NCBI GenBank assembly: GCA_029262065.1
Contig: JAJDAC010000005.1
Span: 104,708 to 168,707 of the forward strand
Source: Candidatus Krumholzibacteriota bacterium
GTDB lineage: Bacteria; Krumholzibacteriota; Krumholzibacteriia; JAJRXK01
Reading direction: 5' to 3'
DNA: 64,000 nucleotides
Shown here: positions 27,923 to 36,506 of the stretch, one piece after another
How positions within the stretch are numbered: position 1 is the first letter of the stretch
Layout of the letters: each line of letters begins with the position of its first letter
Made by a program: the position numbers and the translations under genes
The notes under the pieces: generated by a model
Told to the model about the DNA's origin: nothing
Database searches by the model: none
The model's input: the letters and a program-made list of their open reading frames with translations, nothing else

Positions 27923-27952
27923 GGCGCGAGCTGGTACTCACCAGCCCGCGCC
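27923..27952 (-). terminator. GC-rich hairpin after the lipoprotein gene
   Basis: ggcgcg-a-gctggt / accagc-c-cgcgcc pairs over two six-base blocks with one mismatch and the four-base loop actc. It lies 27 bases past the stop codon of the lipoprotein gene. On the minus strand it is followed only by a weak CCTTTGG, so termination efficiency is uncertain. An alternative hairpin GCGCC-aaa-GGCGC overlaps it. Confidence 0.5.
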
Positions 27953-27979
27953 CTACTCACAGTGCGACTTGCAGCAGAA

Positions 27980-28735
27980 CTACTGGTTGTCCCGGATCGC
28001 GCGTGCGAGGCAGGCGGCGCGGTCGAGCTGGTAGGCAAGCTGCATCAAGATCGCTTGGCCCGGCCCTTCGTCGGGAAACGAGCAGCCGGTAAAGATCGAC
28101 CAGCTTCCGCCCTTGCGTGAGCAGGCATCGCGAACGCAACCGAGATAGTCGCCAATCACGTTCTGTGTCGTGGCGCCGCCCGTGGTGTTGCTGCTCTCGA
28201 TCGTCATCAGCACCGCCTCGACGGCCCACCGGTCCTGCTCGCTGTAGTTCCCGTTCACGAAAGCCGCGTGAATCGCGTCGCCGACGGCCTGGAGGTTCGC
28301 GTCGCCCTTGGAGGCGTCGACGTGGTCGGACCAGTCCCAAGCGATGGGCTCGGGAATGCTTCCGTCAATCAGGTCGTATGGACCGAAGGACGAAACGCCG
28401 TTCTGGGATTCGAATTCGGTGCCGTCGGGCGTCTCGGTGTAGGACGAGCGGAACGAGTTGCCCCCAGCCGTGCCTTCCACGGACAGGCTCGTTGGTGAGA
28501 CCCTGACTTCAGCCGTGAGAACAGTTTGACCGTTGTCGCTATACGTCAGGATCGACTTGAACGTCGTGGGATCCTGATTGGTCGGCAGCTGACTGCGATG
28601 GACGATTTCCAGGCTCGGGGTGGGCGTGCCCTTCTTGTCCAAATTGCCCGCCTCAGGGGCGGTCGTCGGCGTCTCGCTCGAGCAGGCGCCGAGCAGCAGA
28701 AGGGGAACCAGAACGAGTGGTTTGAGAAATTTCAT
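27980..28735 (-). CDS. Small lipoprotein of unknown function
   Basis: 251 residues from ATG 28735, with CAGGAG seven bases upstream. MKFLKPLVLVPLLLLGAC is a classical lipoprotein signal with Cys18, followed by SSETPTTAPEA. The mature domain has no recognised motif. It carries several cysteines near the C-terminus (CVRDACSRKGGSWSIFTGCSF) that could form disulfides, consistent with a periplasmic location. It stands alone between a hairpin and the relic at 29017. Confidence 0.75.
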   Translation of the reverse strand: MKFLKPLVLVPLLLLGACSSETPTTAPEAGNLDKKGTPTPSLEIVHRSQLPTNQDPTTFKSILTYSDNGQTVLTAEVRVSPTSLSVEGTAGGNSFRSSYTETPDGTEFESQNGVSSFGPYDLIDGSIPEPIAWDWSDHVDASKGDANLQAVGDAIHAAFVNGNYSEQDRWAVEAVLMTIESSNTTGGATTQNVIGDYLGCVRDACSRKGGSWSIFTGCSFPDEGPGQAILMQLAYQLDRAACLARAIRDNQ

Positions 28736-29016
28736 TGTCAGTCTCCTGAGTCAGTTGATTCGAAAATTGGGATAGGTCCAAGTGCCAGTTCAGTACGGGT
28801 ACTTGCAAATAGGTGCAGGGTGGTCGCGAATCAATGCAAGGGGACGTGAAAAGTTGGATTCGATTTCCGCATGAGCAAAGGGGGCATCAGAGCCAAGAAA
28901 TCTCCCCCTCCTGTGATCGACAGCGGAGTTCTCCTTGTCTCACCACCAGTAGCCGCCATCCGCTCGGCTTCCATTCTGCAGTATCTGGACATCAATACTC
29001 CTTCCAGAGGCGGCGC
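28736..29016. other. Intergenic region, nothing recognised
   Basis: No open frame here has coding character or a recognised motif. The first bases contain the ribosome site and presumably the promoter of the minus-strand lipoprotein. A minus-strand ATG at about 28999 has a good ribosome site (AAGGAG) but the 53 codons behind it look random. Confidence 0.4.
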
Positions 29017-29502
29017 CGTGAGGCGATTCTTCAGGGTTTGCGCAACTTCAGTCGTTCTCTTGGGCGGCGCGATTGGCAACGCTGGTCTTCGCATTGTGCG
29101 ACGACGTCGGGATATGGCGAGGGTCAAACGTACTTGGGCTCCGTCAACTCCGTCGTTGTCGGTTTCGCGTCGTTTAGTTTCAACGCACCAAACCAACTTG
29201 TCGGCGGCAAGCATATCACTGCAACGGTCACCAGCCCCACGAACGGAACATCTGAGTTCTCGTTTTGTACCGAGGTCATCAATACACCCGCCGGGAGCAG
29301 CGCGCCGTCTGTCGTTGTCTTCCGCGCGAATGTGTCGAACCCGTTCAACCCCATTACCGCAATTGCGTACGACGTGCCGGTGGGCGCTTCCAACGTATCG
29401 CTCCGCGTCTACGATGTACGCGGGCGGCTGGTACGAACTCTGTTTCTACCGCATGGATGCGCGTGGGTTCTCGCAGACGCAGAAGAGCTATTGCTCAAGT
29501 AG
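29017..29502 (+). pseudogene. Relic of a secreted beta-helix protein with FlgD-like tail
   Basis: Fragments typical of the C-terminus of CSLREA-type beta-helix proteins are readable in more than one frame: FALCD in one frame, then SGYGEGQTYLGSVNSVVVG, FSFNAPNQLVGGKHITATVT and TSEFSFCTEV in the next. Intact relatives read ...FFA..CDPSGYGEGQ.. through this junction, so a frameshift lies near 29105. The FlgD-like tail follows (SNPFNPITAIAYDVP, YDVRGRLVRTL) and then skips directly to EELLLK and a stop, so the centre of the tail has been deleted. The upstream two thirds of the gene are gone. Confidence 0.6.
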
Positions 29503-29655
29503 TGGAAGGCTGGGACGTCTTGCGGAAGACGGTCGTGGATACGGGGCCGATCCACAGGAACGCAAACATACCGACCGCCATAGCGGTGGGCGAAGCCTGG
29601 TTGAGGACATACAAACCGCCGCCGTAGCTCCGATGACGAGGGATGCAATGTCCAT
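29495..29655 (-). pseudogene. Possible small membrane-protein gene with a frameshift
   Basis: ATG 29655 has an excellent ribosome site (AGGAG eight bases upstream) and starts MDIASLVIGA. From the ninth or tenth codon the coherent hydrophobic sequence continues in a different frame: SYGGGLYVLNQASPTAMAVG then MFAFLWIGPVSTTVFRK and a TGA at 29495-29497. In the original frame the sequence becomes Arg/Ser/Pro-rich and ends at TAG. Either a one-base frameshift has inactivated a roughly 54-residue two-helix protein, or the base call is wrong. The low-GC-like composition of the hydrophobic reading is the main evidence. Confidence 0.35.
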
Positions 29656-29723
29656 ATCCTATCTCCTGTGTGGTTCCGGATGGACATCGATCCTACCGGA
29701 CCTGCGGATGGAGGGTCAAGGCT

Positions 29724-29739
29724 GGCGCTGCGCAGCGCC
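29724..29739. repeat. 16-bp perfect palindrome
   Basis: GGCGCTGC-GCAGCGCC lies between the LolA-like gene stop (29842) and the small ORF at 29655. It may be a terminator stem for the minus-strand gene upstream, but there is no T-run behind it. Confidence 0.4.
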
Positions 29740-29841
29740 TGGTTGCACTCCGATAGACTGGAAAGTCCATCTGCCCGATTTCGGACGACCAAGACGCCAC
29801 GCTTGGCTCCGAGCAGGAGTTGCGCCTCTCTTGTAGAGTGG

Positions 29842-30630
29842 CTACTGACCGTCCATCGATGTATCCACGACCGCGTCCTCGGGCATTTCCACGCTGGAAG
29901 CGTCAAACGCCAGCTCGAAGTCCCAGTCGGTGACATCACACTTCGCGTACACGTCGTCTCCGTTGTAGATGGTGAAGGCGGTTGGTACCACGAGCCCGTC
30001 GACTGTTTCGAAGCTTTCGAAGATGAGGTGATTCGGCGGAGTGGAGTCGATGCCCTCGGGCAGAATGGGCTTGTAGGTCACTACGTATTCGCAGCCGTGC
30101 AGTTGGTACGATTCCGTATCTATATATAGGACGTAGTAATCGTCGGGAGTGTCGCCGGCGCCCGGCGCGAAGGTCATACGCACGTGATGGTAGTCCTTAT
30201 CGCTACCTCGCACGGGTTCGGTGCCTTCGTGCTGCAGGTGGACCGCCGCGTCCTGGGTGAGCCACGGTAGATTCAGGAAGTAGTAGTTCAGCTGGGCCAT
30301 GAAACGGGGCGGGGTCTGGAGGCTCCAGTCGGAGCTCCACACTTTCTCGCCGTCCCAGGCCAGACGGGCGCTCGATCCCACGACCTCCAATGTGCTGCGA
30401 CGACGGCCCTGTTCGATGATCACCTTCGATGTGCGTTGGGCGCCATCGGGCATGGTCCATGTGTCGGTAAACGCAACGGTTGGCGCGGTCGACCATGCTT
30501 TGAGCCCGCCGTGGGCCTTGATCATTTGATCCACGACATCCTTCGCATCGTCGGCCCGCGCCGGTTCCGTCGTCACGCCCGCCAGCGAGGCAACGAGGAG
30601 AAGGACGAGTGCGCGGGTTGCGATTCTCAT
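29842..30630 (-). CDS. Exported LolA/outer-membrane-sorting-like protein
   Basis: 262 residues from ATG 30630, with GGGAG eight bases upstream. The signal peptide is ATRALVLLLVASLAGVTTEPARA. The mature part begins DVVDQMIKAHGGLKAWSTA, the typical entry of exported proteins with a LolA-like half-barrel fold, and continues with strands such as FTDTWTMPDGAQ, STLEVVGSSARLAWDGEKVW and YVLYIDTESYQLHGCEYVV. This resembles uncharacterised periplasmic proteins of the outer-membrane lipoprotein-sorting superfamily. A lipid or hydrophobic ligand is plausible; lipoprotein transport itself is not shown. Confidence 0.7.
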   Translation of the reverse strand: MRIATRALVLLLVASLAGVTTEPARADDAKDVVDQMIKAHGGLKAWSTAPTVAFTDTWTMPDGAQRTSKVIIEQGRRRSTLEVVGSSARLAWDGEKVWSSDWSLQTPPRFMAQLNYYFLNLPWLTQDAAVHLQHEGTEPVRGSDKDYHHVRMTFAPGAGDTPDDYYVLYIDTESYQLHGCEYVVTYKPILPEGIDSTPPNHLIFESFETVDGLVVPTAFTIYNGDDVYAKCDVTDWDFELAFDASSVEMPEDAVVDTSMDGQ

Positions 30631-30989
30631 GACAAGGACTCCCGTTTCGTTACTATGTTCCTGATTCTTGATGGGTCTCGACGAGACCCCGTCAATGTCG
30701 CAGATCTGTTGATTTCTCGCCAGGCCCGGGCAAATCCGTGGCCGGTGCCCATGGCCTGCGCGCTGCCTCCCGATTCCGCGTCGATTCTCGTCACGCGTTC
30801 TCCAAGTGCGTCGGTTTCAGTCGTTACGAGATAGCTACCGAACATGTTTGCCGAGTGCGTTCGACTGTATGGCGGTCAGCCCGTCGGCTGCCGTGAACAT
30901 GGGTGCGTGGATCGGCTGCGTGGTCCAGTTGCCGCCCGCCAGGGGAACTGCGCAAGATCAGATAGAGGCGCCGTGAAATCGTATTACGG
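30631..30989. other. Intergenic region of about 360 bases
   Basis: It holds the promoter and ribosome site of 29842-30630 and no gene I can support. One short minus-strand frame (about 30840-30965) reads GGNWTTQPIHAPMFTAADG, which looks more protein-like than its surroundings and could be a relic, but no family was recognised. A tgggtctcgacgagaccc inverted repeat (GGTCTCGACGAGACC) is present near 30671-30687. Confidence 0.4.
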
Positions 30990-32438
30990 CTACTTGAGGT
31001 CCGACTCCAACACTTCGATTTCGGCCCGAAGCCCTTCGGCCAGACGGGTCCTTGCAGCATCGTCTAGTGAGGGATCGCGGTCACAAAGATCCAGGGCCCG
31101 CCGAAAAGCGTCCAGTTGCTCGACTTGGCGGCCCTCGCTTCCGTGCAGGTTGGCCAGATCAACCCAGGCGCGGCTGCTTTGGTAGTGAATTCGCGCAATC
31201 CACTCATAGGCTTCCCGTTGTTCGTTCGGATTGTCGAGGCGAGCCACAACCCTTCGCAGAATACGGCGGTCGAATGGGGGAGGCGCGTCGCTTTCCCAGC
31301 TACTGGTTGCCGTGATTGCCCTGGCCAATTCTCCTCGTTCGACAAGCCTGGCCAGCTCTTCTTCGGTAGGCATGCTGGGGAGTGGGCTGCGTTGAGAATG
31401 TTCGGCTAAGGAAGTGTGATATTCGGATGTTTCGTCCCCAAGCAGCGTCCTGCGAAAAAAATGTACCGCGGCGGCTACCGCGTCGTTGTGAATGCGTACG
31501 TCCGTTTCATCTCCGCGCGAAGCCGATGCCAACCAACTTTCCGTCAGGAATGTCGCATGCTCAGCGTCGTGGAACCGCAAACGGGTTCTGTCCACGAAGG
31601 GCGCCCGTGCGAAGAAGTCCTCTGTCTTTGCGTAGTCCTCGTTCCTCTCTTCCTTGGATTTTTCGATTTGCAGCAGGGGCCCTTGCAGGGCGCGCGGCCT
31701 GAAATGGATAGACCCCATCAATTCGTCGACGCCTTTCTTGAATCCCTCCCATCCTTCTATGGTGCAAATAGCCTGGGCACGTGTGTCTCTCATCTGCCAG
31801 GTAAGAATCGATAGACTTGCACTACTGAAGGCCAGGAGTCCAAGCGGCTGCCGGGTGTCTCCGCCGAGTTCGGCCAGGCTCGCATGCAGGAAGCGGAGAT
31901 CTTCCACGTCGCACGCCAGCGATTGGGGGTTCGGTCGGAACCCCAGCGGTTCCCGCGTGAATTCGGCCAGGCGAGACGGCGATACCACCAACATCCCGGC
32001 GCGAGCGAGGGCTTCGGCGTACGTGGGCAGTGACTGCGGATCGGCGTAGAGAATGACCGTGGGTCGGGCACCCGGGCTCCGGGTTGCGTTTCGGCGCGTG
32101 GCTATTGGCCGATCAAGAATCGTCTGGGCCTCTTCCGGGGCAACCTTGTGTCGGTTCACGAACCGGTCTACGACAGATTGCGGCTCGAATGGAACGTTAC
32201 TCTCGCCCGTGAACGAAAAGTCGTCGCCCGCGGCGTAGTAGTGGGCCATGTTCATCGGTGAACCGGTTCCGTCAATCGAAGGGAACCAGCAGTAGACGCG
32301 AACCGGACGACTGTGATGTTCCGCCCACGGGCGGGTGGGATCTTCGAGGTCTACCGTGGTGAATCCCACGGATTCGTTCGCATGTGTCGCTGTAGCTGGG
32401 AGGATCGCAAGAATCCAAAGAAGAAGGGCGTAAATCAC
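30990..32438 (-). CDS. Exported alpha/beta-hydrolase-like protein with helical C-terminus
   Basis: 482 residues from GTG 32438, which overlaps the thioesterase stop as GTGA. The signal is MIYALLLWILAILPATATHA. The first domain opens FTTVDLEDPTRPWAEHHSRPVRVYCWFP and contains PTVILYADPQSLPTYAEALARAG, like exported dienelactone-hydrolase or PAF-acetylhydrolase-type proteins. At the expected nucleophile elbow it reads LGLLAFSSASLSILTW, so the canonical GxSxG is not preserved although Ser is there. The last 110 residues (RREAYEWIARIHYQSSRAWVDLANLH ... AFRRALDLCDRD) are TPR-like. Probably periplasmic; substrate unknown. The overlap indicates translational coupling with the upstream thioesterase. 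Confidence 0.7.
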   Translation of the reverse strand: MIYALLLWILAILPATATHANESVGFTTVDLEDPTRPWAEHHSRPVRVYCWFPSIDGTGSPMNMAHYYAAGDDFSFTGESNVPFEPQSVVDRFVNRHKVAPEEAQTILDRPIATRRNATRSPGARPTVILYADPQSLPTYAEALARAGMLVVSPSRLAEFTREPLGFRPNPQSLACDVEDLRFLHASLAELGGDTRQPLGLLAFSSASLSILTWQMRDTRAQAICTIEGWEGFKKGVDELMGSIHFRPRALQGPLLQIEKSKEERNEDYAKTEDFFARAPFVDRTRLRFHDAEHATFLTESWLASASRGDETDVRIHNDAVAAAVHFFRRTLLGDETSEYHTSLAEHSQRSPLPSMPTEEELARLVERGELARAITATSSWESDAPPPFDRRILRRVVARLDNPNEQREAYEWIARIHYQSSRAWVDLANLHGSEGRQVEQLDAFRRALDLCDRDPSLDDAARTRLAEGLRAEIEVLESDLK

Positions 32439-32857
32439 GATAGACTGCCTTCGAAGAAAAGGGCCGCTGCGTCGGCTGGCCAGTCCATCGCGCGATTCGA
32501 ACTCTTGTCGACGCACGCCACGATCATGAGGCACCGCGAGAGGGTGTTGCCCCCCCGATCCAGCATAGTGCACTCGATGTGCGCATCGGGTCCGCGGATT
32601 TCTCTGACCAACGATGTAATGGTGATTTCCTGGTCTCCTATGGCCGGCTGCAGGAAATCGATCTCCATCCTCCGTACCCAGGTCATGAACGGCAGCGTCG
32701 CAAGCGTCTTCAAATCCCATCCGGCGTGTTTGCGCAGGCCGTCCATTCGATGATCGATGAAGTAGGCGGAGTAGACTGCCGTACGAACGTGATTGTAGGG
32801 ATCGAGATCAGAGAACTTGATCCGGTGGGTGCTCTCATAGACGATCGGTGTACTCAT
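32435..32857 (-). CDS. Acyl-CoA thioesterase (hotdog fold, 4HBT/FadM-like)
   Basis: 140 residues from ATG 32857, the usual length of a YbgC/FadM-type thioesterase. The N-terminal motif HRIKFSDLDPYNHVRTAVYSAYFIDHR is the family's catalytic region (D-x-D...H), and the following MEIDFLQPAIGDQEITITS strand fits the hotdog fold. It would hydrolyse acyl-CoA in the cytoplasm. A longer frame reaches 32992 but has no leader-like or conserved sequence. Its stop overlaps the start of the exported hydrolase by four bases. Confidence 0.85.
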   Translation of the reverse strand: MSTPIVYESTHRIKFSDLDPYNHVRTAVYSAYFIDHRMDGLRKHAGWDLKTLATLPFMTWVRRMEIDFLQPAIGDQEITITSLVREIRGPDAHIECTMLDRGGNTLSRCLMIVACVDKSSNRAMDWPADAAALFFEGSLS

Positions 32858-33122
32858 TGGGACGCTGCCTTCTTGGCGGTCGTAGTTCAGGTCTGACAGT
32901 AGATGATGCGTATTCCCATGAGGTCCGGAGTCCTTCGTGTACGGGCTGCCAATTGGGGAAGGGGTCATCTTCCTGATCGTCGAGGATAGCAAGCAATAGC
33001 CTGGGAATGCCAGTCGAGAACCCCTCAGCCGCGAAGCCCTGGAATGGCCTGGACTGAACCGCGTGAAGTTGTAGAATTTTCACAGGCGGTTTGGCCGGTT
33101 CGAGTTCCCGCCTGGAGATTGC

Positions 33123-33716
33123 ATGTCGCAGGACCCGCGCACTCAAGTTACCGAGATTATCGAGCGCCTCACGTCGGGCGACACCGCCGGCGAGCGACCC
33201 GAAGTCTTGCTACCCCTCATCTACGACGAACTCCGTCGCCTCGCGGGAAGCTATCTGCGTCGCGAGCGCCCCGACCACACACTACAAGCCACCGAACTCG
33301 TCCACGACGCCTACGCCAAACTCGTGGACCAGAGTCGGGTGCAATGGCAGGGTCGCACACACTTCTTCGCCGTGGCGGCCAACGCCATGCGTCGGCTGTT
33401 GGTGGACCATGCTCGCAAACGCGGTCGTGACAAACGCGGCGGCGGGCAGCAGCGGGTGACCCTGCAGGAAGAGATCCTCGTGTTGCCGGGCTTCGACGTA
33501 TCCATGGCCGACCTGATCGCCCTGGACGACGCGCTTACGGAACTGGGTGACCTGTCTCCCCGCCAATCGCAGGTGGTGGAGATGCGATGCTTCGCAGGGC
33601 TGAAGGTGGACGAGGTGGCCGAGAACCTGGGCGTATCGCGGCGTAGCGTGGAGGCAGACTGGACACACGCGCGCGCGTGGCTGCGCCGCAAACTCGACGA
33701 GGACGGACCGCGTTGA
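33123..33716 (+). CDS. ECF-family RNA polymerase sigma factor
   Basis: 197 residues from ATG 33123, with GGAG six bases upstream. Region 2 is LLPLIYDELRRLAGSYLRRE ... TLQATELVHDAYAKLVDQ ... HFFAVAANAMRRLLVDHAR, and region 4 is LDDALTELGDLSPRQSQVVE ... LKVDEVAENLGVSRRSVEAD. This is the Sigma70_ECF group (PF07638 type) that usually sits beside a Ser/Thr kinase rather than an anti-sigma factor. Its TGA overlaps the TTG start of the kinase at 33713, so the kinase is its probable regulator. A paralogue lies at 63192-63767. Confidence 0.92.
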   Translation: MSQDPRTQVTEIIERLTSGDTAGERPEVLLPLIYDELRRLAGSYLRRERPDHTLQATELVHDAYAKLVDQSRVQWQGRTHFFAVAANAMRRLLVDHARKRGRDKRGGGQQRVTLQEEILVLPGFDVSMADLIALDDALTELGDLSPRQSQVVEMRCFAGLKVDEVAENLGVSRRSVEADWTHARAWLRRKLDEDGPR

Positions 33717-36427
33717 ACAGCGAGCGCCACGAACGTGTTAGGGAACTGCTGTTCTCTGCATTGGAACGGCCACCGGCCGAGCGGGACTCGTGGCTTCGCG
33801 ACGCTGCCGCTGGCGACGCCGACCTGGTTGCAGAAGTTCATTCGTTGTTGCGATTCCATGTTGAAGAGTCTGACGAAGCTCCGTCGACCGGGTCGGGCGC
33901 GGCCACCGAGCCGCAGCCCGGTGATCTGTTCGCCAATCGTTACCGTATTGTACGCCGCGTTGGCCGTGGCGGCATGGGCGAGGTGTTCGAGGCACGCGAT
34001 GAAACCCTGGGCGTCACGGTCGCGTTGAAGCGACTGGTACGCGCGGACCTGATCCATGACGAGTCGTTCCGCAACGAGGTACGCCTGGCTCGTCAGGTAA
34101 CCCACCCCACCGTGTGTCGCGTGTACGATCTTGGTGAACACGAGGGCGAACGTTTCCTTACCATGGAATTCGTCGACGGCGAGGACCTGGCTTCATTGCT
34201 GCGCCGCGTGGGTCGGCTGCCGACCGAGCGGGTGGCAGAGATTGGGCGAAGCCTGTGTGTGGGTTTGGCCGCGGCGCACGCGCAGGGAGTGGTGCATCGA
34301 GACCTCAAGCCCGGTAACATCCTGATCGACAGCGACGGCCGCACGCATATTACCGACTTCGGCATTGCGGTTCTGCAAGACGACACCAACAGTGCGTTCC
34401 GCAGCGCGGGCACGCCTTCCTACATGGCGCCCGAGCAACTGGTTCCCGGCGCCGCCGTGTCCGAACTCTCGGATATATATGCAGTGGGCTTGGTGCTGCA
34501 TGAAATGCTCACGGGCGAGCCGGTGTTTCCTGGTGACAGTCGCACCAAGGTGCTCGACCAAAGGCGAACGGTTGCACTCCGGCGACCATCGGAAGTGGTT
34601 TCTGGAGTCGACCCCGTGCTCGAACGCGTGGTGCTGCGCTGTTTGAGAACTGCCCCCAACGAACGCCCGGCTTCGGTGCTGCAGTTGGCGGCCGCGCTTC
34701 CTGGCGGAGATGCACTGGGGGTAGCCGTGGACGCGGGGGTTACGCCGCCGCCGGAGCTGGTGGCCGATGCGCACCGTCAACAGCCAAGACCCGCGAACGA
34801 CCGTTCGTTTCAGTGGTTCGTTGCGTTGTTGGTGTTGTTGGCGTTGGTGGCGGTTGGCATGAGCAGCCTGGGGTACTTTCCCGCTGCGCCCGACGATATC
34901 CATCCCCAGGTGCGTGCGCATCGCGCGGCCGCCCTGTTGCGCGAGCTGGGAGCACCCGAGCCCGAGCTTGGCACGTTCCGCGGCTACTTCCTGGATCCCA
35001 CCAGTCGCGAAGAAGCGCAGTCGCTGTTCTTCTGGTACCGCGAAGACGGTCCGCCCCCACGGTCCACGTTTCAACGCACGGTTCTGGACCCTGCACAGAG
35101 GATGGTGATTTTCGACGGAGTGCCCACGCCCCGTACCACGGCCAACCTGGTGGTCTTCGACGAGCACGATCGCCTTGTGCACTTGAGTATGGGAGTTCCC
35201 GGTCCGTCACCCCAATCGGATTCCGTTGCGGTCCAGGGTAGCGCGCAGCGCGGACGACTGTTCGAGTACGCAGGGCTGGATCGGGCCCGGCTCGTGCCAC
35301 AGGATCCGGAGTTGTCGCCAGTACTGGCCGATTCAGTCTGGGCCTGGTCGATTGCCGACCCTCGACAGCCAGATCGTGAAGTTCACGTGGAACTGGCGGA
35401 AACCAATGGTCGCGCCGTGTACTTCTCGGCCGGGATGCCCGAGGTCGAAGCGCAGCCACTGATCGAGAGTCGACTGAACCGTGTGAATCTGTTGAACGTC
35501 GTTTCGGCCCCCATGGTTCTGTTGATTGCCATCGTGGGTGTCGTACTTGCCGTTCGCAACCATCGCCGCGGGCGCGTGGATGGCGTGGGCACGCGTCGTC
35601 TGGTGGTGTTCTGTGCGGCGACCTTTTTCCTGAGTTGGCTGTTGCTCATTGGGTATCTGCCGCACCCGGGTATTCATCATGGTGAATTGTTGGCGAGCCG
35701 ATTCATATTCCTGGTGGTCATCAATCCGCTGATGCTGTTTGTGATCTACCCCGCCATCGAACCCGGCATCCGCCGCTTCCTGCCGCGTGCCTTGGTGGGG
35801 TGGTCTCGCGTTCTGCGTGGTGATTTCAACAATCGCGACGTGGGTTGGGCGCTTCTGGTCGGCTGCACCTTCGGTTGCGCCTGGGCCCTGCTTGGGCTGG
35901 TCGACAAGGTGATCGCGCGCGAAGTGGGCGGCGTCGTGACGCCGGGGATCGACCACGCCGTACGTCTTCAGGCTGCGCAATCCCTTGCGGGCACGATGGC
36001 GATTCTGCTGAGGCAGATCATCGACGCCATCGCACGATCGGGGTTGACTCTTCTGGTGTTCCTGCTGTTCCGAATGCGACTGAAGCGAGAGCGCTGGGCC
36101 TGGGTTGGCGTGGTGCTGTTCGTAGGCATTCTGGAAACCCTGGTCTCGGGATCGTATCTGCCGCTCTCGTGGCTTGTGGTGGGCTTGCCCGTGGTGCTGA
36201 GCGGCGTTTGGATGCTGCGAAACCAGGGCCTGCTTCCCTACATCGTAGCCGGCTTCACGGCCAACTCCCTACGCTTCGTTCCCATTTCCATAGAGGCCAA
36301 CGTGTGGTGGGCAAGGGGCGGAATGTTGGTTCTTCTTGTGATCTTTGTCCTGGGCGTGACGGGCCTTGTAATGATCCGCTCCAGGAAGCGAGATTTTTCT
36401 GCGGGTTTCTCCAGCCACGGCGCGTGA
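33713..36427 (+). CDS. Ser/Thr protein kinase with multi-pass membrane C-terminus
   Basis: 904 residues from TTG 33713, in-frame and overlapping the sigma-factor TGA (TTGA), with GAGGA ten bases upstream. An N-terminal helical leader (1-55, ERHERVRELLFSALERPPAE) is followed by a complete kinase: VGRGGMGEV at 83-91, Lys106 in VALKRL, HRDLKPGN at 195-202, DFG at 215-217. After a helix (FQWFVALLVLLALVAVGMSS) comes an extracytoplasmic stretch of about 230 residues and then roughly seven transmembrane helices (VVFCAATFFLSWLLLIGYLP, FIFLVVINPLMLFVIYPAI, VGWALLVGCTFGCAWALLGL and others). It likely phosphorylates the coupled ECF sigma factor or its partners in response to an envelope signal. Confidence 0.92.
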   Translation: MNSERHERVRELLFSALERPPAERDSWLRDAAAGDADLVAEVHSLLRFHVEESDEAPSTGSGAATEPQPGDLFANRYRIVRRVGRGGMGEVFEARDETLGVTVALKRLVRADLIHDESFRNEVRLARQVTHPTVCRVYDLGEHEGERFLTMEFVDGEDLASLLRRVGRLPTERVAEIGRSLCVGLAAAHAQGVVHRDLKPGNILIDSDGRTHITDFGIAVLQDDTNSAFRSAGTPSYMAPEQLVPGAAVSELSDIYAVGLVLHEMLTGEPVFPGDSRTKVLDQRRTVALRRPSEVVSGVDPVLERVVLRCLRTAPNERPASVLQLAAALPGGDALGVAVDAGVTPPPELVADAHRQQPRPANDRSFQWFVALLVLLALVAVGMSSLGYFPAAPDDIHPQVRAHRAAALLRELGAPEPELGTFRGYFLDPTSREEAQSLFFWYREDGPPPRSTFQRTVLDPAQRMVIFDGVPTPRTTANLVVFDEHDRLVHLSMGVPGPSPQSDSVAVQGSAQRGRLFEYAGLDRARLVPQDPELSPVLADSVWAWSIADPRQPDREVHVELAETNGRAVYFSAGMPEVEAQPLIESRLNRVNLLNVVSAPMVLLIAIVGVVLAVRNHRRGRVDGVGTRRLVVFCAATFFLSWLLLIGYLPHPGIHHGELLASRFIFLVVINPLMLFVIYPAIEPGIRRFLPRALVGWSRVLRGDFNNRDVGWALLVGCTFGCAWALLGLVDKVIAREVGGVVTPGIDHAVRLQAAQSLAGTMAILLRQIIDAIARSGLTLLVFLLFRMRLKRERWAWVGVVLFVGILETLVSGSYLPLSWLVVGLPVVLSGVWMLRNQGLLPYIVAGFTANSLRFVPISIEANVWWARGGMLVLLVIFVLGVTGLVMIRSRKRDFSAGFSSHGA

Positions 36428-36506
36428 CGGTGTGAGGGCGACAAAGACCCGAACACAAGAACAAGACCAGGGCGCCCCGGCGGCGCCAAAGAAGCTGGAG
36501 AGAACA

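Noticed and set aside
34193..35182. 329-codon minus-strand frame
   Set aside because: Lies across the kinase domain of 33713-36427 and has no motifs.
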